Assembly: GCA_018613055.1 (NCBI GenBank)
Contig: JAGGQZ010000025.1
Location: 280 to 64,279, forward strand
Source: Chryseobacterium sp. ISL-80
GTDB taxonomy: Bacteria; Bacillota; Bacilli; Bacillales; Cytobacillaceae
Direction of reading: 5' to 3'
DNA: 64,000 nucleotides
Shown: piece by piece, positions 1 to 8,223 of the stretch
How the letters are laid out: each line of letters opens with the position of its first letter
Position numbering within the stretch: position 1 is the first letter of the stretch
Made by a program: the position numbers and the translations under genes
Notes under the pieces: generated by a model
Database searches by the model: none
What the model was told of the DNA's origin: nothing
Seen by the model: the letters and a program-made list of their open reading frames with translations, nothing else

Positions 1-933
1 TCCCGTTGGTCCGGTCGGTCCGGTCGGCCCTGTTGGTCCGGTCGGGCCCGTTGGTCCCGTCGGCCCTGTGGGTCCTGTTGCTCCTGTTGCTCCTGCCGGC
101 CCGGTCGGTCCTGTTGGTCCGGTCGCTCCTGTTGCACCGGTTTGCCCTATTGGCCCAATTCCGCCTGTCGGTCCCGTTGGCCCTGTTGGTCCGGTTGGTC
201 CTGTTGGTCCCGGCGCTCCTCCACCTATTGGGACTTGTTGTTTCTGAAGCAGTTTGATTGTAAACTTGACGATCATCTTTTCAACGATGTTCCTAAAGGT
301 TCCTTCGAATATTGCTCCCTCTTCTAACGGTACCCTGTCTGTGGCTTCATCCCACTCTATAATACGGCTGGACACCAAGTCACAGTATGGTATTTCATTA
401 TAGTGCTGAGTACTATCTTGATGAAATTGTGAAAGGTCACTCGTTAGCAGTTCATCTTTTTCCGGAAACCCTTCCGGTAAAGGTTTCTTAACTAAAAAAT
501 CAAATTCACTGCGCTGATTGAATTGGACGTTTACTGGACGAGTAATGAACTCCCTAATTGGTGTAGAGCATTCAAAAGGAACTTTCACGGTAAGGGATCG
601 GATATCTGAATCAATAGACTTTCTCTTCCATCCCGTTGGTGCAGCAGCGTATCTGATGTTTTTTTCCACATACCCTTTTATGAATAGCTGATTCGTTGGC
701 ACAAGAAGACGACATTGAACAAGGACTACTCGTTTTTTGATATCCTTGATCTCCAGTACATCCTCCGGAAAGTTAATGTTAGCTGTAACCGGGGTACTAA
801 CTTCAATCTCAGCTAAGACTACAGGTACCTTGCTTATCCTGGCATCAAAATTTACGTCTGGTTCAACATTTCTGTTTGAACAACTGCCAATATTCGCCGA
901 TAAATCCTTTTTGTGATTCTCTTTATCTCTCAA
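1..933 (-). CDS. Spore-surface collagen-like protein, SPOCS/DUF3794-type N-terminus (3' end beyond window)
   Basis: The reading frame starts at TTG 933, behind a good AAGGAGTG site, and is still open at base 1, so the C-terminus is missing (311 codons seen). Residues 1-235 form a non-collagen domain. It contains [14 protein letters not shown] at about 83-96, which resembles the core of DUF3794/SPOCS domains of spore coat and exosporium proteins such as CsxC and SipL. From residue 242 to the edge the sequence is uninterrupted Gly-X-Y, mostly GPT, about 23 triplets. Collagen-like GPT tracts are known from BclA-type exosporium filaments, which are glycosylated on Thr. A role in the outer spore layer is inferred. 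The pairing of a SPOCS-like domain with a collagen stalk is unusual. The family call rests on motif resemblance, not a profile search. Confidence 0.72.
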   Translation of the reverse strand, partial: MRDKENHKKDLSANIGSCSNRNVEPDVNFDARISKVPVVLAEIEVSTPVTANINFPEDVLEIKDIKKRVVLVQCRLLVPTNQLFIKGYVEKNIRYAAAPTGWKRKSIDSDIRSLTVKVPFECSTPIREFITRPVNVQFNQRSEFDFLVKKPLPEGFPEKDELLTSDLSQFHQDSTQHYNEIPYCDLVSSRIIEWDEATDRVPLEEGAIFEGTFRNIVEKMIVKFTIKLLQKQQVPIGGGAPGPTGPTGPTGPTGPTGGIGPIGQTGATGATGPTGPTGPAGATGATGPTGPTGPTGPTGPTGPTGPTGPTG

Positions 934-1142
934 TATTCTCACTCCTTTATATTTTATTGAGAACACAATATATTATGGAAATAACTTTACAGAGGATTGG
1001 ACTATTTATTTAAAAGCAGGAATCACGGAGGAAATTCCACATTTGCCTTAGAACATAATGGAGTTGGAAGCTTGAGACAGGTTCTTGCGTATCATTCGGG
1101 AATCGAATTATCACTTCAATTATTGAAATCCTCAATACTAAA

Positions 1143-1213
1143 AGAACCTTATCCACAAAAGGATAAGGCTCTCTTAATTTTCCTAATACAATTTTGGCAA
1201 CTACTGGTGCACG
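1143..1213 (-). repeat. rlmCD-tail repeat copy D (weak) with shared hairpin
   Basis: Reading the minus strand, a stretch encoding VVAKIVLGKL, similar to the VAKIVLK end of RlmCD, is followed by a hairpin with arms AGAGCCTTATCC / GGATAAGGTTCT (1143-1172) and then TTTT. The same hairpin follows copies A (3.6 kb) and B (8.0 kb), so it is a dispersed repeat. The coding similarity alone is weak here; the shared hairpin makes the assignment. The hairpin can serve as terminator for the Nif3-like gene upstream. I see nothing else in the 934-1288 gap. Confidence 0.5.
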
Positions 1214-1288
1214 GAAATACAAAGATCCCCTTTTGATATAGGGGGTGACATTCACTTTACGTTATACGTAGTTCCCTGTTATTTTGTC

Positions 1289-2050
1289 TTATTTTATATT
1301 CGCCTCATAATGCTCTTCATTAAGTCTCACTACTTCAAGTCCTTTTACGTTCTCAATCAATTTCATGGCCAGATTTTCAATTCCAAAAAGTTCTGTGAAA
1401 GTATGACTCCCGATGATAAGATTAATCCCTTTAAACTGAGCATATTGAATGGTATACAAATTACATTCACCTGTGATGTAGACATCGCACTTATTTTCAA
1501 CTGCTTCTTTAAGGCAGGCTGTGGGCGCTCCGTTACCACAGACCAAGCCCACTCGCTTTACCTTATCGTCATTAAACCTCCAGTATTTCACTGGCTCTTC
1601 AAGCAGGTTCTCCATATTTTTTACTAAATCATTTAATTCAATTTCTTCTGCATACTCTGCGACTCTGCCAAAAAAGAACCCTTCCCACTCATGGGTTCTT
1701 TTAACGATTTCTAAATTCAATTTTTCTAATAAACTATCATTTGTTCCAAAGTTACAGTCATCAAGCGGCAGGTGATTATAGTAGTGACTTATACCATACT
1801 CTGCTAGTTTTTCGATGCATGCCTCTTTTAATCCATATATTTCATCCCATGCATCGTGATGTGTCACCATCATTTCAACTTCATGCATTCTTGCTTCCTC
1901 TATCGTTTCAAGCGTTAGGTTCACACAGTAGCCTACCTTTTTAACTTTTTTATCTGCATGGTATGTAAGACCTGATTCCTTTGAATAGATTTCCTCATTT
2001 GTTCTATTGAACAGATCATTAATTTTTTCAACAATATAGGTAGCATCCAT
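1289..2050 (-). CDS. Nif3-like dinuclear metal centre protein
   Basis: A 253-residue protein of the NIF3/DUF34 family, which forms toroidal hexamers with a two-metal site; the exact cellular reaction is not settled for most members. Visible family marks are the His pair in VTHHDAWD (residues 64-65), FGTNDSLLEKL (about 101-111) and a C-terminal VGLVCGNGAP ... GSHTFTELFG block that corresponds to the second metal-ligand region. It is shorter than the roughly 370-residue housekeeping Bacillus YqfO because it lacks the inserted PII-like domain. The start ATG 2050 follows GGGGAGG. It is the last gene of a minus-strand group with DUF429 and HAD genes, separated from DUF429 by 139 bp. Probably a paralogue of the housekeeping copy. 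Confidence 0.82.
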   Translation of the reverse strand: MDATYIVEKINDLFNRTNEEIYSKESGLTYHADKKVKKVGYCVNLTLETIEEARMHEVEMMVTHHDAWDEIYGLKEACIEKLAEYGISHYYNHLPLDDCNFGTNDSLLEKLNLEIVKRTHEWEGFFFGRVAEYAEEIELNDLVKNMENLLEEPVKYWRFNDDKVKRVGLVCGNGAPTACLKEAVENKCDVYITGECNLYTIQYAQFKGINLIIGSHTFTELFGIENLAMKLIENVKGLEVVRLNEEHYEANIK

Positions 2051-2189
2051 ATACTTGCCTCCCCAATTCCATCAAATTTTGTCTTCATTTCTCATTATTA
2101 CCTTGGTAGTAATCTAAGATGGATAAGTTGAGGCAGCTGCAATGAATTAGAAATAACAACCAACAATTCTTAGCCAGCTACTGCTCAAT

Positions 2190-2849
2190 TTAACAGCAAT
2201 AGTCATAAGGATGCAGCGGAGGACTAGCCGGGAATATCCACTTTGCACTATACAAGGGATCCGTCCAGTGCCATGCACCTAACGCAGCTGCACATGCATC
2301 GATGGAATGGCTTTCTTCTTCCAATTCAACAGGTAATTGTGTAAGCCCCTGCTCTGTAAGCCAATTCCGAATATAACTTCTAGCTGATTGTTCTTGTTTG
2401 TACGCCAAAACATATTCAATATTTTGCTTGGACAGTCTTGATCCAATTATGGCTCCTGGATGTACTTCTACTAAAGAAATGGGATACGCGGTGTTTAAAT
2501 TCTCTATTTCTCTGCTAAGCTTTATTCCTCTTAATGTTAAATACACCATTCTATTTAAGGTTGGCGGCATGATTGACCCGGATTTCATCCCTAAATTCAC
2601 AATGAATTTCCTTAGTTCCCGGTCACTTTTTCTATCTCCGCCACCGTCTTGATAGGATAATGGTGCATCAATTCCGATCACGACCTCATCTAATTGACTT
2701 TGCTCAAAAACCTCGTTCAATATATCCTGATCACTTAAGTTATTTGCCCAATTAACCAATTCCAGGTGGTGTCCCTCTTGTTTAAAAATAGTGAGAACTG
2801 TATCCTTATGATTTTTTGGTCCTGATAGGTCAATTCCGATTACTCTCAT
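2190..2849 (-). CDS. DUF429 family protein
   Basis: A 219-residue protein with the hallmarks of DUF429: an N-terminal MRVIGIDLSGPKN strand, the acidic VIGIDAPLSY motif near residue 58 and a downstream GDRKSDRELRKF helix. The family has an RNase H-like fold and has been predicted to be nuclease-like, but no substrate is established. The acidic residues in GIDLSG, GIDAPL and the C-terminal SIDACAAALGAW segment would form the putative active site. GTGAGGG lies upstream of ATG 2849. The gene starts 30 bp after the HAD gene ends and is probably co-transcribed with it. Confidence 0.75.
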   Translation of the reverse strand: MRVIGIDLSGPKNHKDTVLTIFKQEGHHLELVNWANNLSDQDILNEVFEQSQLDEVVIGIDAPLSYQDGGGDRKSDRELRKFIVNLGMKSGSIMPPTLNRMVYLTLRGIKLSREIENLNTAYPISLVEVHPGAIIGSRLSKQNIEYVLAYKQEQSARSYIRNWLTEQGLTQLPVELEEESHSIDACAAALGAWHWTDPLYSAKWIFPASPPLHPYDYCC

Positions 2850-2879
2850 ACAAAACCCTCACTTTCGTCTTTATGACTA

Positions 2880-3497
2880 CTAAAATACTTTTAAAAGTTC
2901 TTCAAAACTCTTAATTTTCATATCATATTCACTTACCTGGCCAAATCCATATTCAGCATAAATAAAGGGAATACCAGCAAACCTGGCTGCATCTAAATCA
3001 CCTTGTGTGTCCCCCACATAGACTGGACTTGATAGGTTATTTCTCTCAATAATTAAGTTAATATTTTCACCTTTTGACAGACCCGTTCTGCCTGGGTTTT
3101 CAAAGTCCAAAAAATACTGATCAAGCCTATGAGACTTATAAAAAGCTTCTATATAACCATCCTGGCAGTTACTGACGATGTATAGTGTGTATTTTTGAGA
3201 AAGCTCCTTTAGGACATTCTCTACATTGTCAAAAAGAACCCCTCCGTTTTTTTCAATGACAGAATGTTCTACTTCGCAACAATCACTTATTATTTTTTGC
3301 CGCTCCTGATCATTAAGGGCAGGGAAGAACCTCCTGCTTATTTCATCCATCTGCAAACCCATCGTACCTTCAAAGTCTTTCCGGGTTAATTCACTATTTA
3401 TGATATTATTTTTTCTAATTACGCTGTTCCAAGCACTAAGTACTGTGTCGATTGGATCCCAAATGGTTCCATCCAGATCAAAAATTATGCTATCCAT
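2880..3497 (-). CDS. HAD-superfamily hydrolase, phosphoglycolate phosphatase-like
   Basis: A 205-residue HAD subfamily IA phosphatase. All four catalytic motifs are visible: motif I FDLDGT with nucleophile D7 and D9, motif II Ser109 in IVSNCQDG, motif III Lys142 in GLSKGEN, and motif IV VGDTQGDLDAA at 161-171. The alpha-helical cap lies between residues 15 and 90. Members dephosphorylate small phosphometabolites such as phosphoglycolate; the substrate here cannot be deduced. ATG 3497 is preceded by GGGAGTG. It leads a small minus-strand unit with the DUF429 gene. Confidence 0.82.
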   Translation of the reverse strand: MDSIIFDLDGTIWDPIDTVLSAWNSVIRKNNIINSELTRKDFEGTMGLQMDEISRRFFPALNDQERQKIISDCCEVEHSVIEKNGGVLFDNVENVLKELSQKYTLYIVSNCQDGYIEAFYKSHRLDQYFLDFENPGRTGLSKGENINLIIERNNLSSPVYVGDTQGDLDAARFAGIPFIYAEYGFGQVSEYDMKIKSFEELLKVF

Positions 3498-3592
3498 TTC
3501 AGTTCACTCCCATTTAAGATAGCCCTTTACTTCAGGGAATCTAAAGACTCATACCAATATAACACACCAAAAGATGGAAATAAAATGAACTA

Positions 3593-3657
3593 CTAAAAGA
3601 GCCTTATCCGCCAAGGGATGAGACTCTTTAATTTCGCAACAGCTTCACAATGTGTGT
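3593..3657 (-). repeat. rlmCD-tail repeat copy A with shared hairpin
   Basis: Starting about 15 bp after the Fpg/Nei stop codon, the minus strand reads [10 protein letters not shown] in frame, nearly the same as the [12 protein letters not shown] end of RlmCD at 11.35 kb. About 22 of 26 bases match over the core (3629-3657). A hairpin AGAGTCTCATCC / GGATAAGGCTCTTTT (3597-3629) follows, the same as beside copies B and D. There is no upstream part of an rlmCD gene, so this is a detached 3' tail, not a coding gene. It probably terminates the glycosylase transcript. Confidence 0.7.
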
Positions 3658-3671
3658 TTATAAACTTTCAT

Positions 3672-4475
3672 TTACTGCTGGCAATTTGGACAAAAGAAAG
3701 TTTTCCGAGAAGAGATTTCGCCTTTTATAATGGAAGCATGGCAACGGGAACACGCTTCACCTTCTCTGTCATAAACATAAAATTGATAGCCTCCTGTTTT
3801 ACCATCCCCTTTATAAAGCGGATTTTCCATATAACCACCTTGTTCGACTCCTCTTTTAAGGATAAATTGAATCGAATGATATAGCCGTGATAATTGTTGA
3901 CCATCAAGATCATTGATTTTTTTATCTGGGCGGATCTCTGCATGCCAAAGAATCTCATCAGAATACCCATTCCCTATTCCCGCTAGGACTTCTTGATTAA
4001 TTAATGTTGTTTTAATTGTTCCTCTTCTACTTTGCATTAATTGGTGAAAGGCATCCAATGTAAAACCAGGATCAAGCACTTCAGGCCCCAGTTTTTTAAA
4101 CTCTTCCTCGACCTCTTCAGGTGATAAAAGATGCAGATAGCCCAATCGCAGTCCAATGAAATATAAATGTTGCTCCCCGAATGATAACTTAACTTGAATG
4201 GTCCTGTTTGGTTTATCTTCCTCTTTGCCAAAAAACATCCATCCCCCAAGCATCAGGTGCAATAGTAGGCATTTTCCATCCTGCAATTGAAAAATTAAAT
4301 ATTTAGCTCTTCTAGTAATCGTTTTTACAGCTTGATTTGAAACTTGCATAGTAAACCTGTCAACCGGTACATTAATAGACTTTTCCCGCCCAATCTCAAC
4401 ATTCGTAACTTTTTGCCCGCCAATCAATGACCCCAGTAATGTTTTATATGTTTCCATCTCAGGCAATTCAGGCAT
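3672..4475 (-). CDS. Fpg/Nei family DNA glycosylase (MutM-like)
   Basis: Base-excision repair enzyme that removes oxidised bases and nicks the abasic site. Starting at ATG 4475 gives the diagnostic N-terminus MPELPEME, in which Pro (after Met removal) is the Schiff-base nucleophile, followed by the catalytic Glu. An upstream in-frame ATG would bury the Pro, so 4475 is preferred; GGGGGG precedes it. The C-terminal zinc finger is intact, with C242-x2-C245 and C262-x2-C265, and ends CPNCQQ. Total length is 267 residues, typical of the family. The housekeeping mutM of Bacillus normally sits next to polA; here the gene is followed by an rlmCD tail repeat, so it is more likely an accessory paralogue. 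Bacterial 8-oxoguanine specificity is not certain. Confidence 0.85.
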   Translation of the reverse strand: MPELPEMETYKTLLGSLIGGQKVTNVEIGREKSINVPVDRFTMQVSNQAVKTITRRAKYLIFQLQDGKCLLLHLMLGGWMFFGKEEDKPNRTIQVKLSFGEQHLYFIGLRLGYLHLLSPEEVEEEFKKLGPEVLDPGFTLDAFHQLMQSRRGTIKTTLINQEVLAGIGNGYSDEILWHAEIRPDKKINDLDGQQLSRLYHSIQFILKRGVEQGGYMENPLYKGDGKTGGYQFYVYDREGEACSRCHASIIKGEISSRKTFFCPNCQQ

Positions 4476-4669
4476 GATTCTGCCCCCCATTTTACTATTT
4501 ATTTTTAAAGTATTTCCTACTGGTTGGTTATTATGAATGGCTGGCATTCAGGAATCCGACGGCAAAAATAAGGGTTTATAACTCAATCCACGAATCAATT
4601 TCTCTTTGTGATGCATTGTGGCATAGATCTATCCTGTAAGTTTCTTAAGAAAAAATTCCCAAAAATGGA

Positions 4670-4730
4670 TTGACACTTCTAGTGTACTAACCATATAATA
4701 CACCTAAAGTGTATGAACTAATTAATACAC
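4670..4730 (+). promoter_or_regulatory. Promoter with two tandem YtrA-type operators
   Basis: TTGACA (4670-4675) and TATAAT (4694-4699) are separated by 18 bp. Two copies of AGTGTA-N12-TACAC occur with identical geometry, at 4681-4703 and 4708-4730, a 27-bp shift. The first overlaps the spacer and the -10, the second covers the transcription start region. Operators with AGTGTA/TACACT half-sites are known for YtrA-subfamily GntR repressors, and such a repressor is the first gene of this unit, so autorepression is likely. Confidence 0.8.
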
Positions 4731-4762
4731 ACACCTTAACAGGTTGTATAGGAGTTGTTTCA

Positions 4763-5143
4763 ATGACTGTAAATTTTAATAACCGGGATCCGGTCTATTT
4801 ACAGATTGTTCGTTATTTTAAGGAACAAATCGTAAATGGCCAATTAAAGCCTGGAGAAGAAATCCCATCAAGACGTGAATTGGCAAACAGGATGAAAGTG
4901 AATCCGAACACGGCGCAACGTGCGTATAAGGAAATGGAGGAACAGGGTTTGATTTATACGGAAAAAAATCATCCAAGCAAGATCACCACGGATAAACAGG
5001 TTTTAGGAAATGTAAGGAACGAGCTGCTCGTTGAGGCAGTTGATATGTTTGTCACTTCTGTTCGTTCGATCAATGTTCCAGTTGAGGAGCTCCTTAACTT
5101 GGTTAGGGAAAAATACAAGGCTAACGGGGATAAGGAGGATTAA
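4763..5143 (+). CDS. GntR-family repressor, YtrA subfamily
   Basis: A 126-residue regulator: winged helix at about residues 10-75 (DPVYLQIVRYFKEQIVNGQL, then RMKVNPNTAQRAYKEMEEQG) and a short helical dimerisation tail instead of a large ligand domain, as in the YtrA subfamily. These proteins repress ABC transporter operons and are often induced by cell-envelope antibiotics. The start ATG 4763 follows GGAG; the longer in-frame ATG 4709 lies inside the second operator and has no ribosome binding site. It is the first gene of a four-gene plus-strand operon, the next gene starting 2 bp after its stop. Confidence 0.85.
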   Translation: MTVNFNNRDPVYLQIVRYFKEQIVNGQLKPGEEIPSRRELANRMKVNPNTAQRAYKEMEEQGLIYTEKNHPSKITTDKQVLGNVRNELLVEAVDMFVTSVRSINVPVEELLNLVREKYKANGDKED

Positions 5144-5145
5144 AT

Positions 5146-5835
5146 ATGATTGAAGTAATTGCGGTTGAAAAGAATTATGGACGCAAGAAAATATTAAAAG
5201 GCGTTTCTTTTACAGCTAATAAAGGGGAAATCACCTGTTTAATTGGGATAAACGGAGTTGGTAAAACGACAATCCTGAATGCGATTATGGCCCTCACTCC
5301 CATTAATAAAGGACAAATTCTAATAGACGGAAAACAGTTAGATAAACATACTTTCGAAAAAATCACCTTTATCCCTGATGCCATTACGATGCTTCCACAC
5401 ATGACGATTGCAGAGTCGATGGAGTTCATGAACGATTTTTATTCTTGTTGGAATGATGAACGCGCAACCGAACTACTTGGTTTTTTCAGATTAAATAAGA
5501 GCGATCGAATCTCTTCCCTCTCAAAGGGAAATACAGCAAAAGTTAATCTCCTTCTTGGTTTAGCGCTTGATGTGGATTATGTATTAATGGATGAGCCGTT
5601 CTCGGGAATTGACATGTTCAGTCGAGAGGAAATTGCCAATGTGTTTACAAGTCATTTGATTGAAAATCGCGGTGTCATAATTACCACACATGAAGTAGGA
5701 GACATTGAACACTTAATAGATAAGGTTGTCCTGCTGGATAATGGGATGGTGACCAAGGAGTTTAGTGCAGAAGAAGCACGAGAAATTGAAGGAAAGTCTG
5801 TCATTGATGTAATGAGAGAGGTGTATCAGAGATGA
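5146..5835 (+). CDS. ABC transporter ATP-binding protein
   Basis: A 229-residue nucleotide-binding subunit. Walker A GINGVGKTT is at 34-42, Walker B VLMDEP at 146-151 and the switch His182 in ITTHE. The signature is LSKGN (125-129) rather than LSGGQ, and the Q-loop position reads FIPD, so two canonical residues differ. Such degenerate signatures are found in the YtrB/YxlF-type exporters that pair with YtrA regulators, which suggests activity is retained. It works with the permease encoded next, with which it overlaps by 4 bp (ATGA). Likely role is export or sensing of a membrane-active compound; the substrate is unknown. Confidence 0.85.
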   Translation: MIEVIAVEKNYGRKKILKGVSFTANKGEITCLIGINGVGKTTILNAIMALTPINKGQILIDGKQLDKHTFEKITFIPDAITMLPHMTIAESMEFMNDFYSCWNDERATELLGFFRLNKSDRISSLSKGNTAKVNLLLGLALDVDYVLMDEPFSGIDMFSREEIANVFTSHLIENRGVIITTHEVGDIEHLIDKVVLLDNGMVTKEFSAEEAREIEGKSVIDVMREVYQR

Positions 5836-6665
5836 ATAATTATCTCAAACTAGTTAATTTGGAATTTAACCGCGTTTCTAAGCTATTTGCTGTTTTATTA
5901 AGCTTAACATTTATTGTTCAGATCATAGGTGTGATTGTGGAATCAAAGAGTTACTTGAACATGGTTAATGATAAGATTTTTCAAGAGTTAATGCCAAAAG
6001 CTCAGTTTCTGGAATCTTACGGCCTAATGAGTTTCTTGCAAATCGTTAGAAGTGCATGGTTTTTAGGCCCCATCGCAATATGTATCGCTGGTGTAGGGTT
6101 TTACATCTTTCTCATTTGGTATCGTGATTGGTTAGGGAAAAATACATTTATTTACCGATTATTAATGCTTCCAACTACAAGATTGAATGTCTTCTATGCA
6201 AAAGCCACTACAATTCTAATCATGACATTAGGCTTAGTAGCCTCTCAACTCATTTTACTGCCTGTCCAGACATTTGTAATGAAAATCATGGTTCCAGAAG
6301 AATTCAGAAGGGATATGGGTGTAAGCGAAATTCTAACCAATATGCCTGAGTTATCGATTATTATTCCAGGCAGCATCGTAGAACTGCTCTTATATTATGG
6401 TGCAGGTTTGTTGGTTGTTTCTGTTATATTTACCGCAATCTTAATGGAAAGAAGCTTCAAATGGAAAGGGATTTTCGCTGGTCTTATGTATATAACCATT
6501 GCTGTAATACTATTCATTTCGCCATTACTCTTACAAGAATTTGTTCTTAATGGTTTTTTCTATCCGGTTGAATTATTGGTGATTGAAATCATTACGGGTT
6601 TGATTGTACTTGCAGCATCTATCTGGATGAGCAGATTCCTATTAACGAAAAAGATCACCGTATAA
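5832..6665 (+). CDS. ABC transporter permease, six membrane segments
   Basis: A 277-residue integral membrane protein with about six hydrophobic segments, roughly at residues 17-35, 75-97, 130-152, 180-205, 215-238 and 244-268. No conserved permease signature is recognised beyond the general ABC-2 type layout. It overlaps the ATPase gene by 4 bp, so translation is coupled, and the two should form an exporter with two copies of each subunit. The long extracytoplasmic stretch between segments 1 and 2 (about 36-74) is like that of small antibiotic-resistance ABC-2 permeases. Confidence 0.75.
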   Translation: MNNYLKLVNLEFNRVSKLFAVLLSLTFIVQIIGVIVESKSYLNMVNDKIFQELMPKAQFLESYGLMSFLQIVRSAWFLGPIAICIAGVGFYIFLIWYRDWLGKNTFIYRLLMLPTTRLNVFYAKATTILIMTLGLVASQLILLPVQTFVMKIMVPEEFRRDMGVSEILTNMPELSIIIPGSIVELLLYYGAGLLVVSVIFTAILMERSFKWKGIFAGLMYITIAVILFISPLLLQEFVLNGFFYPVELLVIEIITGLIVLAASIWMSRFLLTKKITV

Positions 6666-6678
6666 GGAGTGTTTTTAC

Positions 6679-7899
6679 ATGAAGAGATACTGGAAGATTA
6701 TAATAATCACTGCTGTTATAGTGCTAAGCCTTGGAACTTTCTATGTTAGTTCAACTATGTCAGCGGAATCAAACCCTGAGTTCGTTATCAAGACAATAAG
6801 CGGCAATGCAGAAGAAATACAGCCATTGATTTTACAGGGCTCGTATACCGATACTTCTCTTAATAGTTATGTTAGTACAGACTTATCCATCACAGCAAAG
6901 GGATCTACATACCAAAGTCGTTCCTTTCTAGACCAGATTATCGGACAGCCTCCGACTGTTATCAAGGATTTCCAAGAAAAGTATCGTACCTTCATGCGTG
7001 GTAAAGAACCATTTGTCACCTGTTTTTTTGAGGATGAGGAATTTCTGGCTTATGCAAATGTCGACTATAAAATGGATTCGTTAAGATCGAGAGACTTTAA
7101 GTTTGATATCTCAGTGTTAAACAAAGAGGATGGTAAAATCGAATCCTTCAAGGTGGAAGTTCCAGATAGTGGAGAACTCGAATATACTTCTGTGGATGAT
7201 GTACAGAAGGTTGGGGATAAGTTATACCTTATTACCAGAAATATGATAAGAGACAATAATTACTATGAAGAAGAACATATCTATACAATTAATTTAGCTA
7301 ATCAAAAAGTAAGTGAGCATGAAGCCATCGTTCACAACACTAATGGTCAGAGTGATACTCATACCAACGTACAACTGATTGATACCATCCCGACAAAATC
7401 GAACGAGCAACTGATTTTCATAAAAACGGAACTAAAAGAGATTGAAGATGCAGAATCTACAAGAGAAGAAGTTATAAATCAAGAAATCATTTCCTACAAT
7501 CTAACAACAAAAGAACAAGAAATAATTGATATACCAGAATTGCGATTAGAAGAAAATCAAATCAGCTTCTTTGATGGCTCTGTCATTTATTTCACAAAAT
7601 TAAATGGGCAAAATCTTGTCGTAACTCCTTATAGTTTAGCAGACAACCATGTCGGTAAGGCATATAGCATTGAACTCCCAGGTGAAAATAGTATGGGTGG
7701 TCAAATGACAACCATAAAAGATGGTAAACTCTATTTTGCTTCGTCACAAATGAGTCCAAACTTAAAAATGGATGCGGATGTGGTTGTTGCGGATGTAAAT
7801 ACAGGTAAAACACTTTTTAGGGGCCAGGTAGCTTTAGAAGATTCATCGAAAGAATCAAAGAAGTTCGATTTATATTTACATGAACTTTTTGTAAAGTAA
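6679..7899 (+). CDS. Membrane-anchored secreted protein of unknown function
   Basis: A 406-residue protein with an N-terminal hydrophobic anchor (about 7-24, no lipobox cysteine) followed by a long hydrophilic extracytoplasmic region rich in beta-strand-like repeats (phrases such as KVGDKLYLITRN and SFFDGSVIYFTKLNG suggest propeller blades). I do not recognise a named family. It is the last gene of the YtrA-type operon, 13 bp after the permease, so it may be an accessory subunit of the exporter outside the membrane. GGAG precedes ATG 6679 and a short hairpin terminator follows. Confidence 0.65.
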   Translation: MKRYWKIIIITAVIVLSLGTFYVSSTMSAESNPEFVIKTISGNAEEIQPLILQGSYTDTSLNSYVSTDLSITAKGSTYQSRSFLDQIIGQPPTVIKDFQEKYRTFMRGKEPFVTCFFEDEEFLAYANVDYKMDSLRSRDFKFDISVLNKEDGKIESFKVEVPDSGELEYTSVDDVQKVGDKLYLITRNMIRDNNYYEEEHIYTINLANQKVSEHEAIVHNTNGQSDTHTNVQLIDTIPTKSNEQLIFIKTELKEIEDAESTREEVINQEIISYNLTTKEQEIIDIPELRLEENQISFFDGSVIYFTKLNGQNLVVTPYSLADNHVGKAYSIELPGENSMGGQMTTIKDGKLYFASSQMSPNLKMDADVVVADVNTGKTLFRGQVALEDSSKESKKFDLYLHELFVK

Positions 7900-7921
7900 A
7901 AGAGTTGCTCTTTTCTTTTTG
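7897..7921 (+). terminator. Terminator of the YtrA-type operon
   Basis: AAAAGAG-TTG-CTCTTTT followed by CTTTTT, overlapping the stop codon of the last operon gene. Confidence 0.6.
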
Positions 7922-8011
7922 GTGAATTTGAACTGACAAGCGAGGGTTCTTGCGTCTAATTCGAGATTCTAAATGCCTTCATTAATTAGTATGATTTCCT
8001 TACAAACTACA

Positions 8012-8116
8012 AGAGCCTTATCCACCAAAGAATAAGGCTCTCCTATTTATACTAGTAATACAATTCTCTCAACCGCTTCACAGTGTGTTAAGTGTAAGTG
8101 GCAACATAGGATGCTG
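8012..8116 (-). repeat. rlmCD-tail repeat copy B with shared hairpin
   Basis: On the minus strand, bases 8116-8047 read a decayed version of the rlmCD end and finish with THCEAVERIVLLV and a TAA stop. The hairpin AGAGCCTTATTC / GGATAAGGCTCT (8012-8042) follows. Upstream it shares CCAGCATCC and further bases with copy C at 9.6 kb. It lies in the 7.9-8.22 kb gap, which otherwise holds only the DUF4179 remnant below. Confidence 0.7.
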
Positions 8117-8124
8117 GTAAGTTA

Positions 8125-8176
8125 CTATCTCGCTTTGTCAAGTTCTACTATCAACTCCAAGTCATCTCCGCTCTCA
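8125..8176 (-). pseudogene. Remnant of a DUF4179 gene 3' end
   Basis: The minus strand reads GDDLELIVELDKAR and a TAG stop, matching GDNLELKVVFDKLR-stop at the true end of the DUF4179 gene at 9.66 kb. In both places an rlmCD tail follows a few bases later. This is therefore a leftover of a duplicated or second sigma/anti-sigma cassette. Only the last 17 or so codons survive. Confidence 0.65.
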
Positions 8177-8223
8177 AGGTATAATATTCTTATAGATTAT
8201 AGATGTTTGCATTCCCTACTTTT

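Noticed and set aside
6-327. Plus-strand Leu/Val-rich proteins at the left edge
   Set aside because: They are the antisense of the collagen GPT repeat, which has a proper start and codon pattern on the minus strand.
1010-1255. 81-codon minus-strand gene near the left end
   Set aside because: It covers the hairpin and rlmCD tail copy D; the similarity to RlmCD is confined to a few codons and no start site supports it.
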